Below, one piece after another: positions 8,861-20,400 of a stretch of DNA of 64,000 nt. The translations under genes were made by a program, and so were the position numbers. The first letter of the stretch is position 1. Each line of letters opens with the position of its first letter. The notes below the pieces were generated by a model, which did no database searches, was not told the origin of the DNA, and worked only from the letters and a program-made list of their open reading frames with translations. The stretch covers positions 1 to 64,000 of the forward strand of contig CAWEPG010000008.1 in assembly GCA_963810905.1 (NCBI GenBank). The letters are read 5' to 3'. The DNA comes from CAWBAT01 sp963810905. Lineage in GTDB: Bacteria; Acidobacteriota; Terriglobia; Versatilivoradales; Versatilivoraceae.

Positions 8861-9635
8861 TTCCAGTAACTTATTGATTATATTTAGTTTAAGCAACTTA
8901 TAATATGCAGAATAGCGCAAAACCCCGCAATAAAATTGCAATCTTGCACCCCTGGCGCACCCAAATTCAGACAAGAAGAGAGTAAGGTTTTGACTCGCAA
9001 GAAGCCCATAAGAAGGGCCTCAACCAGGTCATTTCCTTTTTCGTCCTTGCATCAACTCGCAGGAAATTGCCTCGTTTCACAAAACGAATTGCCACCAGAA
9101 CTGCCACTAGAATTCCGGCGGAAGTCCAGGACAAGCGAGTGTGAGACGAAAAACGGAATCAGGAACAAAAGAAGGGGTGGTGGCCCCAAACGTTTATGCG
9201 AAAAGGCGTACGGCAGCAGATAGGTACTTAATGTAACTCTCTCCTCAATTTCTGACTATTCTTCTGACAGATCAGCTATCCAGACCAATTGTCTTGACAC
9301 GAGCCAGAATGCCGCGCACACTCTCCTTGCGAATTGATCCCAAAACAGAACACACACGGTTTCGCTAAAGAGCCTAGTTAAAAAGCTCCCTGAAACGTTA
9401 CCCCCGACTATTCTAGCCTGTATAGATAATTCCAAACAAACTCCTGCAAAGATAAGAAGTCTTGGATCGAGTAGAGACGGAAGAGTCGAAGTAGGCGCTT
9501 AGACGACAAGCTTTTCCAAGCACAAAACTAAGGAAGGCATCGTGGATTATGTTGCTGGTAGTGTAGCCTGCTGCTACCCTATCGGCAAACAGTCAACGGC
9601 CACTCACACCGATGAACATATTGCCTCCGGGGTCG
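8861..9635. other. Intergenic DNA at left end of NRPS interval
   Basis: About 775 bases without a convincing gene. A 95-codon plus-strand frame at 8936 has no protein-like character. Apart from the 19-base repeat at 8946-8964, no structure was recognised. The region downstream of the NRPS stop shows no clear terminator hairpin. Confidence 0.5.
8946..8964 (+). repeat. 19-base end repeat, left copy
   Basis: GCACCCCTGGCGCACCCAA, matching 23293-23311 at 18 of 19 positions and in the same orientation. It lies 86 bases inside the middle att copy; the partner lies 59 bases from the tRNA-Thr gene. The position suggests arm-type integrase sites or shared integrase-flank sequence; function is inferred only. 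Confidence 0.5.
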
Positions 9636-12600
9636 TCATAACTCTATCTCCGCTCGATCACTTTGCGGACCAACGGGGGGGACACCCCGGGTTGACCAGC
9701 GGATTGTTTCGACGCGTTCAGCCAAACCAGCTACAGTAGGCTTTTCAAACAGATCACGCACAGGCAAATCCACCTCGAAGGCATTACGTATCCGGGATAT
9801 AACCTGCATCGCAAGCAGAGAGTGCCCCCCTAACTCGAAGAAGTTGTCCTGGATGCCGACCTGTTCCAGTTTGAGAACTTGAGCCCAGACCCCTGCTACC
9901 AACTCCTCAACTTGAGTGCGAGGGGCGATGAATGAGCTTTCCAGTTTGGTCCTGCTTTGGTCAGGGACCGGCAGAGCTCGCCGGTCCACCTTGCCGTTGG
10001 GAGTGAGAGGCAGGACCTTCAGCGTCACAAAGATTGAAGGCACCATGTAGTCAGGCAGTTTCTGCTGAAGGAAGACTCTCAGTTCGCTCGTCGTGGGGGC
10101 CGGCTCCTGGGAGGGAACAACATAGCCCACCAGCCGCTTCTCACCCGACACATCCTCCCGTGCCACAACTACGGCCTCCCGCACAGCGGGCTGCTGAGAG
10201 AGCACAGCCTCAATCTCTCCCAGCTCAATCCGGAAGCCGCGGATCTTCACCTGATGATCAACGCGACCCAGAAACTCGATGTTGCCGTCCGTAAGATACC
10301 GGGCTATATCCCCTGTCTTATACAGGCGTTCGCCCAGCTCATCGCTGAATGTATTGGGAATGAATTTCTGTTCGGTCAGCTCAGGACGGTTGACGTAACC
10401 CCGCGCCACGCCGTCGCCACCAATATGCAGCTCACCACGCACACCAACGGGCACGAGCTGACGGTAACGGTCCAATATGTATATCTGAGTGTTGGCAATA
10501 GGGCGACCAATCAATATCGGTTCGTTCAGCTTTGTCACTTGATGGACGCTAGACCAAATAGTGGTCTCTGTGGGACCGTACAAATTCCAGAGGCTACCTC
10601 CTTTTACCAGCAGTTGGCTGGCAAGATCCTGCGGAAGCGCTTCACCCCCGCAGAGAATCCTTAGCCGCTTATCCCCCGTCCAACCGGAATCCACAAGCAT
10701 TCGCCAGGTAGCCGGTGTTGCCTGCATGAGAGTGGCTTCGGATTCTCTCAATTTTTTCATTAGCTGTTGGCCGTCGGTTGTTTCTTCCCGACTGGCCACG
10801 ACAACTTGAGCACCAGAGCTCAACGGCAGGAACAACTCAAGGCCTGCGATATCAAATGATAGCGTTGTGACGGCTAACACAGTGTCTGCATCCGATACGT
10901 TGAGTCTTCGACGCATGGCATGCAGAAAATTTACTACCGCGTTGTGAGGGATCTGGACTCCCTTGGGCTGTCCCGTTGAACCAGAGGTGTAAATCACATA
11001 AGCCAGCTGGCCGGCTCCAATGACGCTCACCGGGTTATCCCTGCTCTTCAGAGTTATCTTGTCCCATTCCTTATCCAGGCAGATCACATCCGCATGCCCT
11101 ATCGGGATTGCGTCTAAAACCCGCTGTTGCGTCAGTACTACTTGAATTTGTGCATCTTCTAGCATCCAGGCCAGTCTTTGCTGAGGATAAGCCGGATCTA
11201 ATGGAACATAGACTCCTCCTGCTTTCAAGATCCCTAATAGCCCAACAACCATATCTACCGAGCGTTCCATGCAGATCCCAACCAAAGTCTCGGGCCCCAC
11301 TCCCCGTCCTCGCAGGTAATAGGCGAGCTGATTTGCCCGGCCATTCAGTTCCTCGTAATTCAGACGATTTTTCTGATGGACTAAGGCCACTGCTTCGGGC
11401 GACCGTGTCACCTGCAGTTCGAACAGCTCGTGAATGCATTGCTGTCTCGGGTAGTCGGCCCAGGTGTCGTTCCACTCTATCAGAATCTGTTGGCGTTCAC
11501 TTTCCGTGAGCAGGGGCAATATCGAGATTCGTTTGTCCGGGTTCTCCACTGCCTCTTCCAGCAAGCACTGGTAATGACCGATTATCCGTTCTGTCGTCTC
11601 GCGGTCAAACAAATCCGCGTTGTACTCCAGGAATCCCGTCAGGTTTTCCCCGTGGTCCGCAAGTGCGAGTGTCAGGTCAAACTTGGCCGTTCTCGTTTGC
11701 ACTTCGAGCTGTTCCGTTTTTAGTCCGCTCAGTTCGAACTCTCGTCGAGGAGTGTTTTCCAGAATAAACATCACCTGAAACAACGGGTGTCGGCTCATAT
11801 CGCGCTCGGGCTGTAACTCCTGTACCAGCTTTTCAAAAGACGAATCCTGGTGTTCGTATGCCGCTAATGCTGTCTCGCGCACTCGTTGTAGCAGCTCCCT
11901 AAAGCTTGGCTCCCCCTCGAGGTCCGTTCTCAAAACCAGCGTGTTCACGAAAAATCCGATTAAACCCTCCAATTCGCAGCGGGTCCGGCCGGCTATCGGC
12001 GTCCCCACGACCATGTCGGTTTGCCCGGTGTAGCGGTAGAGCAAGACCTTGAAGGCCGCAATCAAAATCATGAATAACGTTACGCCTTCTTGTCTGCTCA
12101 AGGTTCTCAGCTGAAGACTCAGCTCCGAAGAGAGACTGAATCGCACCTGCCCTCCGCTATAGGTCAAGGTTGCGGGACGCGGGCGATCGGCTGGCAATTC
12201 TAACACCGGCAACTCCCCAGCCAGTTGTCGCTTCCAGTAGGCGAGCTGAGCTTCCAGAACGTGCCCGGTTAGCCATTGCCGTTGCCACGATGCATAGTCA
12301 GCGTATTGAATAGGAAGCTCCGGTAACACCGGAATTTTTGATTCTCGGAGAGCCGCATAGCACTGGCTCAATTCTCGACACAGAATCCCACGGGACCAGG
12401 CATCGGAAGCGATGTGGTGGCTTACCAATAACAGGATCCATTGCCGTTCTTCCTCCCGAGCCAAAAACGCCCGCAGCATCAGGTCGCGGCTCAGATCAAA
12501 TGCTCGAGTGGCTTCGTCTTCGAGCAGGTGATGCAACCGGGCCCGGCGTTTATCCTCTGCCATGTCTCGCAAGTCCGCCTCGCGCCATGGGACAGGGCTC

Positions 12601-14780
12601 GCTTCTCGAACGATTTGAATCGGGCGTCCCTCAAGCGACCGGTAATTAGTCCGCAGTATTTCGTGCCTCTCGACCACAAGGTCAAGAGCCTGCCTTAGCG
12701 CCTTTTCATCCAATTCTCCGCGCAGCCGAAAAGCCCAGGCGGTGTTATACCAACTCTTCCCCGGTTCAAGCTGATCCAAGAACCATAGACGTTCCTGCCC
12801 AAAGGAAAGCTCTGGTTCTAGACCGCGGGGGACGCGGCCGGACAGAGGACCGTGTGGATCTGAGCGCTTCTTAATGGCGGCTTCCAACTGTTGCGCTAGG
12901 GCAGCCACTGTGGGGAGAACAAACAAGAGCTGTGGGAGTAGATCAACTTGATAAGCTTCGCCGATGCGCGAAATGACCTGAGTAGCCTGCAAGGAATGAC
13001 CCCCTAAGTCAAAGAAGTCGTCTTCCACGCTCAGCTCATCCACTCCAAGGACTTCGCGCCAGATTTCAGCCACGACCTTTTCCAGAGCCGTACGCGGTGC
13101 GATGAGACAATTGTCTGCCTCTCGTTGCGAAGGATCGGGATCCGGCAACCCCTTCCGATCTACTTTGCCGCTGGGAAGTAGCGGGAGCGACTCCAGATGA
13201 ACAAAAGCCGAGGGGACCATATAGCCGGGGAGTCTTTGTCTCAACGATTTTCGCAACGCCTGAATTGTCGGAGGTGGCTCACCCCTCAGAACGATATAGG
13301 CCACGAGCCGCTTATCCCCCTGGCGATCCTCTTTTCCAACCACGACGGCTTCTTCAACCCCGGAGATACTCAGCAGTACGGCTTCTATCTCACCCGGCTC
13401 AACCCGGTATCCTCTAATTTTTATCTGCGTGTCCTTGCGACCAAGATGAAATACGCAGCCGTCGGACAGCATGTACCCCAAGTCCCCGGTGAGATAGATT
13501 CGCTCCTCTCCCCCATCTGGATCGGGGAGGAAGGTAGCCCTCGTGTGTTCCGGTTTTTGCCAGTAACCAGGCGAAAGATACCGGCTCTTCACGGCAATTT
13601 CGCCGATTCGCTCAAATCCGACGGTTTGGCGTTTTTCATCGAGTAAAAGGATTTTTGTATCCTCAGCCGCGTACCCAGCGGGAAGAAGATCGGTATGGCA
13701 TTCGGTTTCTCTGTCAAAAAAACATTCGAGAACAACACCTGTCTCGCCGCTGCCCATTCCAACGTGCAAAATACAGTTGTCGTTGAAATGTTCCTTGAAT
13801 CGTTGCAGATCCTTTTGAACCATCGTCTCACCCCCTAATCGGATGAGGCGCAACTTGGGGAATGTGTGGTCGCCCTTGAGAGAGTCAACAAAGTGACGGA
13901 AGACCGTTGGCACGGCATGAAACATAGTGATCTCCTCTTCCATGAGCCACTGGGCGAGATGGCCTACACCCAACTCCTTAAGGTTAAACGGCAATAGGGT
14001 TGCGCCGTTAAGCAAGGAACTAAACAAGTTTGTTGCCGATGGACCGACACTATATGAGAAGAGAAGTGCGATTCGATCACTAGGACAGATATGCCGCCCG
14101 TTGGTATGTCTCATCACCTTATGAAGCAAACTCTGATGGGTATGCGTGACCCCCTTTGGCGTCCCCGTTGACCCTGAGGTGTAAAGAACAAAGGCAAAAT
14201 CATTACACGAGATTGGGACTTTGGGTAATCCACCCTTGTTATTTCCACCTGAATCAATTTCGTCCACGTTCAATATTTGGCAGCGATTTCCAGATAGGAG
14301 TTTGGCCAGAGACAGGTTCTTCCGGTTGGTAATGATCAGTTCTGTCCGGGAATCTTCCAAGATATAGCGATTTCTATCTTGGGGAATTGCAGGGTCCAGG
14401 GGAACATAGAACTTGCCCGCTTTTAGAACCCCAAAGATGGCTGCTGGCACGGCAAGATCATGTTCTAATAGGATGGCAACCGGTTCTGATACGATCCCTC
14501 TGTGATTCAAAATTGTCCGGGCTATTCGGCTGGAAATATGATCGAGATCACGATAGGTCAGTATGCACTCCGGCATTCTCAAGGCCACCCGGTCTGCATA
14601 TTGCATTGCCCGACTCTCAAAGCAATCGGTTATTGTACGTTCCATCCACTCTTGTTGGAATCTGACGAAATCGTTGCTCGGGGAAGACGATCGAGCTGTT
14701 GCAGAACGTCGCAAGGGTGATTGAAAGGTGAGAAGCGAGTCTGTGGATTCCTTGATCACTTCCCTCACCAGACTGTCCAT
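9636..14780 (-). CDS. Two-module nonribosomal peptide synthetase (A-T-C-A-T)
   Basis: 1714 residues. Loading adenylation domain A1 about 40-545 (TSGSTGTPKG 201-210, TGDLGY 431-436, LPSGKVDRKG near 535-544). Carrier T1 has Ser596 in LGGHSL. Condensation domain about 655-1090 with HHIASDA at 788-794, where the usual final Gly of HHxxxDG is Ala. A2 about 1115-1605 and T2 Ser1654 in LGGHSL. A2 specificity residues (D1310, I1311, L1314, Q1353, L1376, G1378, L1400, I1408, W1409, K1597) spell DILQLGLIWK, a code associated with glycine. A1 has Ser244 where Asp235 normally binds the alpha-amino group, and GSGETG instead of YGPTE, so it may load a non-alpha-amino acid. There is no thioesterase or reductase, so release must occur in trans. 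The ATG at 14780 lies just past the methyltransferase stop, so the two are co-transcribed. Confidence 0.93.
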   Translation of the reverse strand: MDSLVREVIKESTDSLLTFQSPLRRSATARSSSPSNDFVRFQQEWMERTITDCFESRAMQYADRVALRMPECILTYRDLDHISSRIARTILNHRGIVSEPVAILLEHDLAVPAAIFGVLKAGKFYVPLDPAIPQDRNRYILEDSRTELIITNRKNLSLAKLLSGNRCQILNVDEIDSGGNNKGGLPKVPISCNDFAFVLYTSGSTGTPKGVTHTHQSLLHKVMRHTNGRHICPSDRIALLFSYSVGPSATNLFSSLLNGATLLPFNLKELGVGHLAQWLMEEEITMFHAVPTVFRHFVDSLKGDHTFPKLRLIRLGGETMVQKDLQRFKEHFNDNCILHVGMGSGETGVVLECFFDRETECHTDLLPAGYAAEDTKILLLDEKRQTVGFERIGEIAVKSRYLSPGYWQKPEHTRATFLPDPDGGEERIYLTGDLGYMLSDGCVFHLGRKDTQIKIRGYRVEPGEIEAVLLSISGVEEAVVVGKEDRQGDKRLVAYIVLRGEPPPTIQALRKSLRQRLPGYMVPSAFVHLESLPLLPSGKVDRKGLPDPDPSQREADNCLIAPRTALEKVVAEIWREVLGVDELSVEDDFFDLGGHSLQATQVISRIGEAYQVDLLPQLLFVLPTVAALAQQLEAAIKKRSDPHGPLSGRVPRGLEPELSFGQERLWFLDQLEPGKSWYNTAWAFRLRGELDEKALRQALDLVVERHEILRTNYRSLEGRPIQIVREASPVPWREADLRDMAEDKRRARLHHLLEDEATRAFDLSRDLMLRAFLAREEERQWILLLVSHHIASDAWSRGILCRELSQCYAALRESKIPVLPELPIQYADYASWQRQWLTGHVLEAQLAYWKRQLAGELPVLELPADRPRPATLTYSGGQVRFSLSSELSLQLRTLSRQEGVTLFMILIAAFKVLLYRYTGQTDMVVGTPIAGRTRCELEGLIGFFVNTLVLRTDLEGEPSFRELLQRVRETALAAYEHQDSSFEKLVQELQPERDMSRHPLFQVMFILENTPRREFELSGLKTEQLEVQTRTAKFDLTLALADHGENLTGFLEYNADLFDRETTERIIGHYQCLLEEAVENPDKRISILPLLTESERQQILIEWNDTWADYPRQQCIHELFELQVTRSPEAVALVHQKNRLNYEELNGRANQLAYYLRGRGVGPETLVGICMERSVDMVVGLLGILKAGGVYVPLDPAYPQQRLAWMLEDAQIQVVLTQQRVLDAIPIGHADVICLDKEWDKITLKSRDNPVSVIGAGQLAYVIYTSGSTGQPKGVQIPHNAVVNFLHAMRRRLNVSDADTVLAVTTLSFDIAGLELFLPLSSGAQVVVASREETTDGQQLMKKLRESEATLMQATPATWRMLVDSGWTGDKRLRILCGGEALPQDLASQLLVKGGSLWNLYGPTETTIWSSVHQVTKLNEPILIGRPIANTQIYILDRYRQLVPVGVRGELHIGGDGVARGYVNRPELTEQKFIPNTFSDELGERLYKTGDIARYLTDGNIEFLGRVDHQVKIRGFRIELGEIEAVLSQQPAVREAVVVAREDVSGEKRLVGYVVPSQEPAPTTSELRVFLQQKLPDYMVPSIFVTLKVLPLTPNGKVDRRALPVPDQSRTKLESSFIAPRTQVEELVAGVWAQVLKLEQVGIQDNFFELGGHSLLAMQVISRIRNAFEVDLPVRDLFEKPTVAGLAERVETIRWSTRGVPPVGPQSDRAEIEL

Positions 14781-14782
14781 GT

Positions 14783-15607
14783 TTAGTCGTGACTCCTTTG
14801 TGCGGCGAGGGGGTCGGCATGAGACCCCGGTCGACCGTAATAAATTAACGTTTCATAACCAATCGTGACTTTCCCGTTAACCTGATATCTCCCAAAGAGT
14901 GAGTGGAGTGCTCCAAGCAACGGAGCATAGTTTGGGTCTCCTACCCTGGGAGAAACGGAAAAAGAGAGAGTTAACCCTTTCAAATTCTCAAAGTCGAAGA
15001 CCCATTTGTCTTCCAACGCTTTCCTATTAAAGGCGGCCGCTTTCAAAAGCCCCTCCATAGCGCGCTGTCGTTCTTTCTTTTGTTTATGTTCCTTTGCATA
15101 TCTCGTGAGCAAGTCATCATATTCTAAGAGGAAGGTTGAAGAACTTTTCCTTTTCAGCCAGACAATCACAACCCAGCCTTGGGGCTTAAGGATGCGCGAG
15201 AACTCAAGGAGTGCCTTCTGAAAATCAAACCAATGGAGTGCTCGGCCAACCGTAACAAAATCGACGCTAGAGCTTTTGAGCGTCGTGGATTCGGCGCTGG
15301 CATCGACACTTCTAAACTTAGAGTAATCCTTAAGAAGAGATTCCGCGGCCTCGCGCATCTCCCGGTTCGGCTCAATTCCATAGACAACGCTTCCATTCTT
15401 CAAAAATAACTCGGTCAATAGACCGGTTCCGGACCCAACATCAGCTATGACGCAATTAGGGGTTAGGCGACACTCCACACTCAGAAAATCAATGAGCGCA
15501 GGCGAATAGCCCGGACGATACTTGATGTAGTCGTCAACTTTCCCCGAAAAACGCTGCGTCGCGTCATTAGTGAGGCGATCGTAGAGGAGGGTTTTCCTGT
15601 GCCGCAT
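14783..15607 (-). CDS. Class I SAM-dependent methyltransferase
   Basis: 274 residues with a Methyltransferase_11-type Rossmann fold: motif I VIADVGSGTG at about 53-62, acidic loop IEPNREM near 78-84, post-motif VDFVTVGRALHWFD near 114-127, and FSRILKPQGWVVIVWL. The opening NDATQRFSGKVDDYIKYRPGY is typical of a widespread small-molecule methyltransferase group of unknown substrate. The stop is directly followed by the NRPS start, so the genes form an operon; N-, O- or C-methylation of the peptide is an inference from that. The family is also common away from biosynthetic clusters. Confidence 0.85.
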   Translation of the reverse strand: MRHRKTLLYDRLTNDATQRFSGKVDDYIKYRPGYSPALIDFLSVECRLTPNCVIADVGSGTGLLTELFLKNGSVVYGIEPNREMREAAESLLKDYSKFRSVDASAESTTLKSSSVDFVTVGRALHWFDFQKALLEFSRILKPQGWVVIVWLKRKSSSTFLLEYDDLLTRYAKEHKQKKERQRAMEGLLKAAAFNRKALEDKWVFDFENLKGLTLSFSVSPRVGDPNYAPLLGALHSLFGRYQVNGKVTIGYETLIYYGRPGSHADPLAAQRSHD

Positions 15608-15868
15608 GATATTGCCGGTGGTAGAGAGAGATATTGTAGATACCAGAGCGCAGAGCCTAGCTCCGTTGACGTCTTGAGCGAATCCCTCAATTAAGGTAAC
15701 TAAGTTATTGCCATGTTCCTAACCCAACTTGCTGGCTCGCTTGATCCAGCCACTAAGATTCTGCAAACAAAAGTCTAATAACCCAACTTTCCTTCAACTT
15801 CAGTTGATGTGCTTATGTCACTTATCAACTAGCCCCGATTCATGGCTGTAGATTACGTAATAACCAGT

Positions 15869-17398
15869 CTAACCGAGACCGATCAGAGGCCAGTACTTTG
15901 ACACCATCAGGAGCACAATGAAAAATTCGATAATTGTCATCAAGGCGCCAAATCTGAGCAAATCGCGACCATCAAAGTACCCGTATGAATAACCAAGGAT
16001 CATGACAGAAGACTGGTAGACGAATATTTTGCTGGCCCCCGCAAAAGTCCAGATCATCGAAATCGCGAGCGGATCGAGGTCGCGACGCTGGGCAAGGTGG
16101 ATGAGTGGAGGAATCGAGGTGCTAAGCATTGTGACTTCGCTCCCTAGAAAGAAGTGATAGACGAAGGCTGTCCAAAAAGTAAAGATGGCGAGGGTGTAGT
16201 GATTGGTTATCGAGGAGTTCATCCATGCAAACAGAATGTTTGTCAGTCCTTCAATAGCTCTGGTTTTCACTAACACGTCACCCAGGCTCAAGGCAGAAGC
16301 TACAAAAAAAATGGTCGCATAGTTCAGTTGCTTAAGATCCTTGGACTGGAGCACTCCAACATGAGGCAAGGCCGCGACAAGCCCCATTCCAAGGCCGATG
16401 ACTGCTGGGGATAGATGATGCAGGAAATCCGTGGACCACAGCCCCACCGCGACGAGCATCAGCACTCCCGCCTTTTTCTCTGAAAGGCTCCAGCATCCCA
16501 TCTTTCTGATCTCTTCCCGGAAAAATGTCTTACCTTCCATTGAGAGCTCTTTCTCAGGAGGAAACAGCCATACCCCAAGTCGCCAGGTTACAAAAACTGT
16601 AATTACCGTGCAGGGCAAGAACGCCAAGAACCAGCGACTCCACAATACCTCCACGTGAGCGATCTTTTCGAGGAAACCACGGACCAAGATTGCGGAGGAA
16701 CCAGCAATAACCATTTTGTTGAAAAGGCTGGAAGTGTAAGTCAGGATTAGGAACACTCCGCGTCCAACATTGCTACCAGGACCAAGTCCAAGAGCTTCCA
16801 TGAGACCAAGGGCTACCGTTGCTTTGATGATGACGCAAGCCGAACCCGAGGGAACCACCAAAGTCAGTAAGAAAGAAACCAAAACAAAGCCGAGCATGAT
16901 CCGCGAATAAGTGGTTCCAATGCGAGCTAAAATCAGATAAGCCAAACGATTTCCTAATCCCGATCTTGTCACCATCATTCCAAGGAGAAGAGCGCCAAAA
17001 GTAAACCAGGGGCCTTCGGATGCAAAGCCCCCGAAAGCTGTTTCAAATTTGACTACGCCGAAGACCCAAAACAAATAGCATCCGATAAGACCCGTCAAAA
17101 AATACTGCATGGCTTCCGTAACCCAGGCGATGATCATGAAGGAAGCAATGGCAAACGCAACCTTGGCATTGTTCTCCATGTTAAGCGGCAGAAGCCACAG
17201 CAAAATCGGTATAATGACAGCTAAGATTCGGCCGATAGTTGCCCGTCTGGCCAAATACTCTCCTTTGTCAAGTCGTGCGAAGTCACCGGCGGACAACGAA
17301 GCGTTTGCGGGATCCAGGCTCGCTTTACTTCGGGCTGGCATTGATGTCGAAGGCTTTATCATCAATGTTTGTGGCGAGAGGGGGTCCTGAATTGACAA
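15869..17398 (-). CDS. DASS (SLC13-type) anion permease
   Basis: A 509-residue inner-membrane protein with about 11-12 hydrophobic segments. Features of the divalent anion:sodium symporter family: WVTEAMQYFLTGLIGCYLFW near the start, a conserved half-repeat with VPSGSACVIIKATVALG, and a C-terminal half-repeat with FFLGSEVTMLSTSIPPL. Family members carry dicarboxylates, citrate or sulfate with sodium. The 50-residue polar N-terminus is longer than usual. Only 13 bases separate it from the TonB receptor upstream in transcription, so receptor and permease probably form one operon: outer-membrane and inner-membrane uptake of the same anionic ligand. Confidence 0.82.
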   Translation of the reverse strand: MSIQDPLSPQTLMIKPSTSMPARSKASLDPANASLSAGDFARLDKGEYLARRATIGRILAVIIPILLWLLPLNMENNAKVAFAIASFMIIAWVTEAMQYFLTGLIGCYLFWVFGVVKFETAFGGFASEGPWFTFGALLLGMMVTRSGLGNRLAYLILARIGTTYSRIMLGFVLVSFLLTLVVPSGSACVIIKATVALGLMEALGLGPGSNVGRGVFLILTYTSSLFNKMVIAGSSAILVRGFLEKIAHVEVLWSRWFLAFLPCTVITVFVTWRLGVWLFPPEKELSMEGKTFFREEIRKMGCWSLSEKKAGVLMLVAVGLWSTDFLHHLSPAVIGLGMGLVAALPHVGVLQSKDLKQLNYATIFFVASALSLGDVLVKTRAIEGLTNILFAWMNSSITNHYTLAIFTFWTAFVYHFFLGSEVTMLSTSIPPLIHLAQRRDLDPLAISMIWTFAGASKIFVYQSSVMILGYSYGYFDGRDLLRFGALMTIIEFFIVLLMVSKYWPLIGLG

Positions 17399-17411
17399 AG
17401 TTGAACCTTTT

Positions 17412-20400
17412 CTAAAAGATAAACTTTACACCGAATTGAATCTCGCGGGAATCTCCGACTGTGGCAAAAATCCTGCCGACACTAGGGGCCTGGATGAAGC
17501 TGGCCGGTGTTTGGCTTGCTCCTGGAAGGTAGTTATAAATCAGTTCTCCATCTTCGGAATTGGAAGGCAGATCGAAATTGGCACGATTGAAGAAATTGAA
17601 AACCTCTGCCCGAAATTGAAGGGTACGTGTCTCCCCCAACTGGAAGCTCTTGACAATGCCCAGATCTGAGGTTCTGTAATTAGGCCCGTTTATGATGTTT
17701 CTTCCTGCCGTACCGCGAAATCCAACCACTGGCGGGGCAATCGCATTCGGATTAAACCAAAGATCCGGAGTGCTTCCTCCTGCAGGGATTAAATTTACAC
17801 CTGGAAGTAGGTTAGGCCGTGCGACATTTTCGTCGGTCGCGTCCCGGTCCGGATCTCCATCCACTAAAGGAGAGAAAGGCACTCCAGAACTGACAAATAC
17901 AATAGCATTGAGCTGCCAGCCACGAACCATCTGTCCTGCAATCCCTTTGAGTTTCCCTCCAATGGGAAGGTCGTAGGTGGCATTTGCCACGAAGGTATTC
18001 CTGATGTCAAAATCCGAGCGTGCTCTGTTGAGGCTTCTGTCATAGGGATCAAAAGCCCGAGCTTGACCGTTGGAGTAATCCATGCGGCTGGTTCCAGAGG
18101 CGTCGTCAATGGATTTCCCATAGGTGTAAGAAATCTGAAATTGCAGATTTCTGGCGTACCGCCACTGGATTCCAGCGGTCATTGCATTGTAGTCAGAATC
18201 GAATCCCTGAAGAATCGTACGAACCTGGGCAAAGTTGGGATTTCTTCGACCGCTTCCCTCGGGAAAAAACTCTCTTCCGTCGGGGAGAATCTGCGGAATG
18301 GCAATATTCGTGTCTGTTCCCCCAATGAGGTTCACGCCCCGTGACCCTAAGTATGAGAGAGAGAGCACCATGTTCGAAATTTGTCTCTGGATGCTTAGGT
18401 TGTACTGCATCGTGTAGCTGGGGACAAGGTTATACTGGATGGCTTCGGTTGCCTGATCAACACCTTTGAACAGAGAAGCATCCACAGGTAAGGAGGTGAC
18501 TTTTTTCAACGTCCCACGATTCACATAAGGAAGTGAGCGAAAAGCAGGGGACCGGAATATGTGGAAGAGGGGTTCGTCGTAAAACATTCCAAAGCCGCTG
18601 CGCATTATCGTCTTTCCGTCACCGAAGACATCTAAGGCAAAACCAACCCTCGGCGCAAAGCTATTGTGGGAAGGTTGGAAGAAGGGGTCGCCGATTGTAA
18701 CGTTCTGGTTCAAGACATCTCTCAAATTAGCAATCTTCCCATTCACTTCAGAGGGGGTTGAAACATATTCATAACGTAGTCCTCCATTCAGTGTCAGACG
18801 TGGATTCACTTTAAGTTCATATTGAAGAAATGCTCCAACCAAGGACTGGCGAAATCCTCTTACAAAGTCTGAATCAAGGGTTGCTCCCTGAAGATCCTGT
18901 ACCTTGAATCGCAGTAGATCGGCCAGCGAACGAAAGCGCAGCTGCCCGCGGCTTCGGCTTTCCGAAGCACCATTGGTCTGGAATCGATCATAACTGGCTC
19001 CCAATTTCAGGTTGTGTCGGCCACGTGTCAAGAATAGATTGTCGGCACCCTGAAAATTATTCAGGAAGAAACTCTTGGGATTGCTGCGGTCCGTTCCAAT
19101 TGCCGTCAATCCCGTGACACCGATTTCCCCTAAGTCTTGGCCGGCTATCAGCTGCAGGCTTCGAGAGGTAGCAGGCACTAATTCTGCGGGAGTGCTCCGA
19201 TTGAAGCCAAAACGAGCTTCATTGACAGCACTCGACGAAAAGACCTTTCGCTCTTCAATTGTAAGAATCTGTTTTCGATTCACGGCAAAATTCGGAAATT
19301 CGGGGAAGTTTCGGGGCAGCGTCTGGTCAGAGTCATCGAAAAGATAACGGACTGAGATTGAGTCAGAAGATGAGAGAAGATGGTCAACCTTGATCGTGAA
19401 AAAGTCTCCATTCGAAATTCGAGCAGTGGTTCCGATGAACTCGGCTGTTCCGTCTCCAAAGTTTCGGCCATTTGCATGAGGGAAAAGGTCCATGATAGGG
19501 AGGCTGCGAGGATCGACAGGAATATTTGCCTGCCCAGGGAGGCTTCCGGCGCGAGCATTGTCATCCGGCACCAAAGTGACTCCGGTAACGCCCTTGTTTT
19601 CGCGTAATCCTTCGTAGCTACCAAACCAGAAAGTCCGATTCTTTTTTAGAGGTCCACCTAGAGTGAAACCGAATTGATTGCGATTGAACGCAGGCTTCTC
19701 TTGGTCAAAGAAGTTTCTTGCGTCAAAAATATCATTACGTAAGAACTCGAAGATTGATCCATGAAGTTGATTGGTTCCAGATTTCGTAACAGCTAAGAAC
19801 ACGCCACCGGCCGCCCGCCCGTATTCGGCACCGAAATTTGTAGTGAGAACCCTGAACTCTTGGATGGTTTCGACACCGACTAACAATCCCTGGGCACTTC
19901 CTGGAGTGTTATTCAAGGCGTCGTTGATGGTTGTTCCGTCGAGAATGAAAAGATTTTGATTCGGTCGGGCTCCAACCACTGAAAAACGGGTGCCACGGCC
20001 TGTATCAGCAGATTGCACACTGCTTCGGCTATTGACCACCCCCGGCTGCAGTAAGATCAACTGCGCGATGTCCCGTCCGTTGAGCGGTAAATTTCTAATT
20101 GTATTACTGTCAACCAGCCCACTAATAGTGGGAGTCCCAGTCGCGACGTTATTTCCTTCGTCAACAACTGAAATCTCCTCAGCAATTGGCTGAACCTTCA
20201 GTTTGAAATTAAGAACGACTGCTTCGACTACCGTGAGAGCTATTCCCTGCCGGACCTCAGTACTAAATCCCTCCCGTTCGACCGTTGCTTCGTAGTGACC
20301 GACCGGCAGGCCATTTGCCCGATATTTTCCATGACTATCCGTGAAGAACTGCCGCTGTTGCCCAGTATCCACGTTTTTAACGATAACCCTTGCTCCGACG

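Noticed and set aside
8936..9223. Plus-strand 95-codon frame
   Set aside because: Arg/Lys/Ser-rich with no fold-like pattern; includes the 19-base end repeat, so treated as non-coding.
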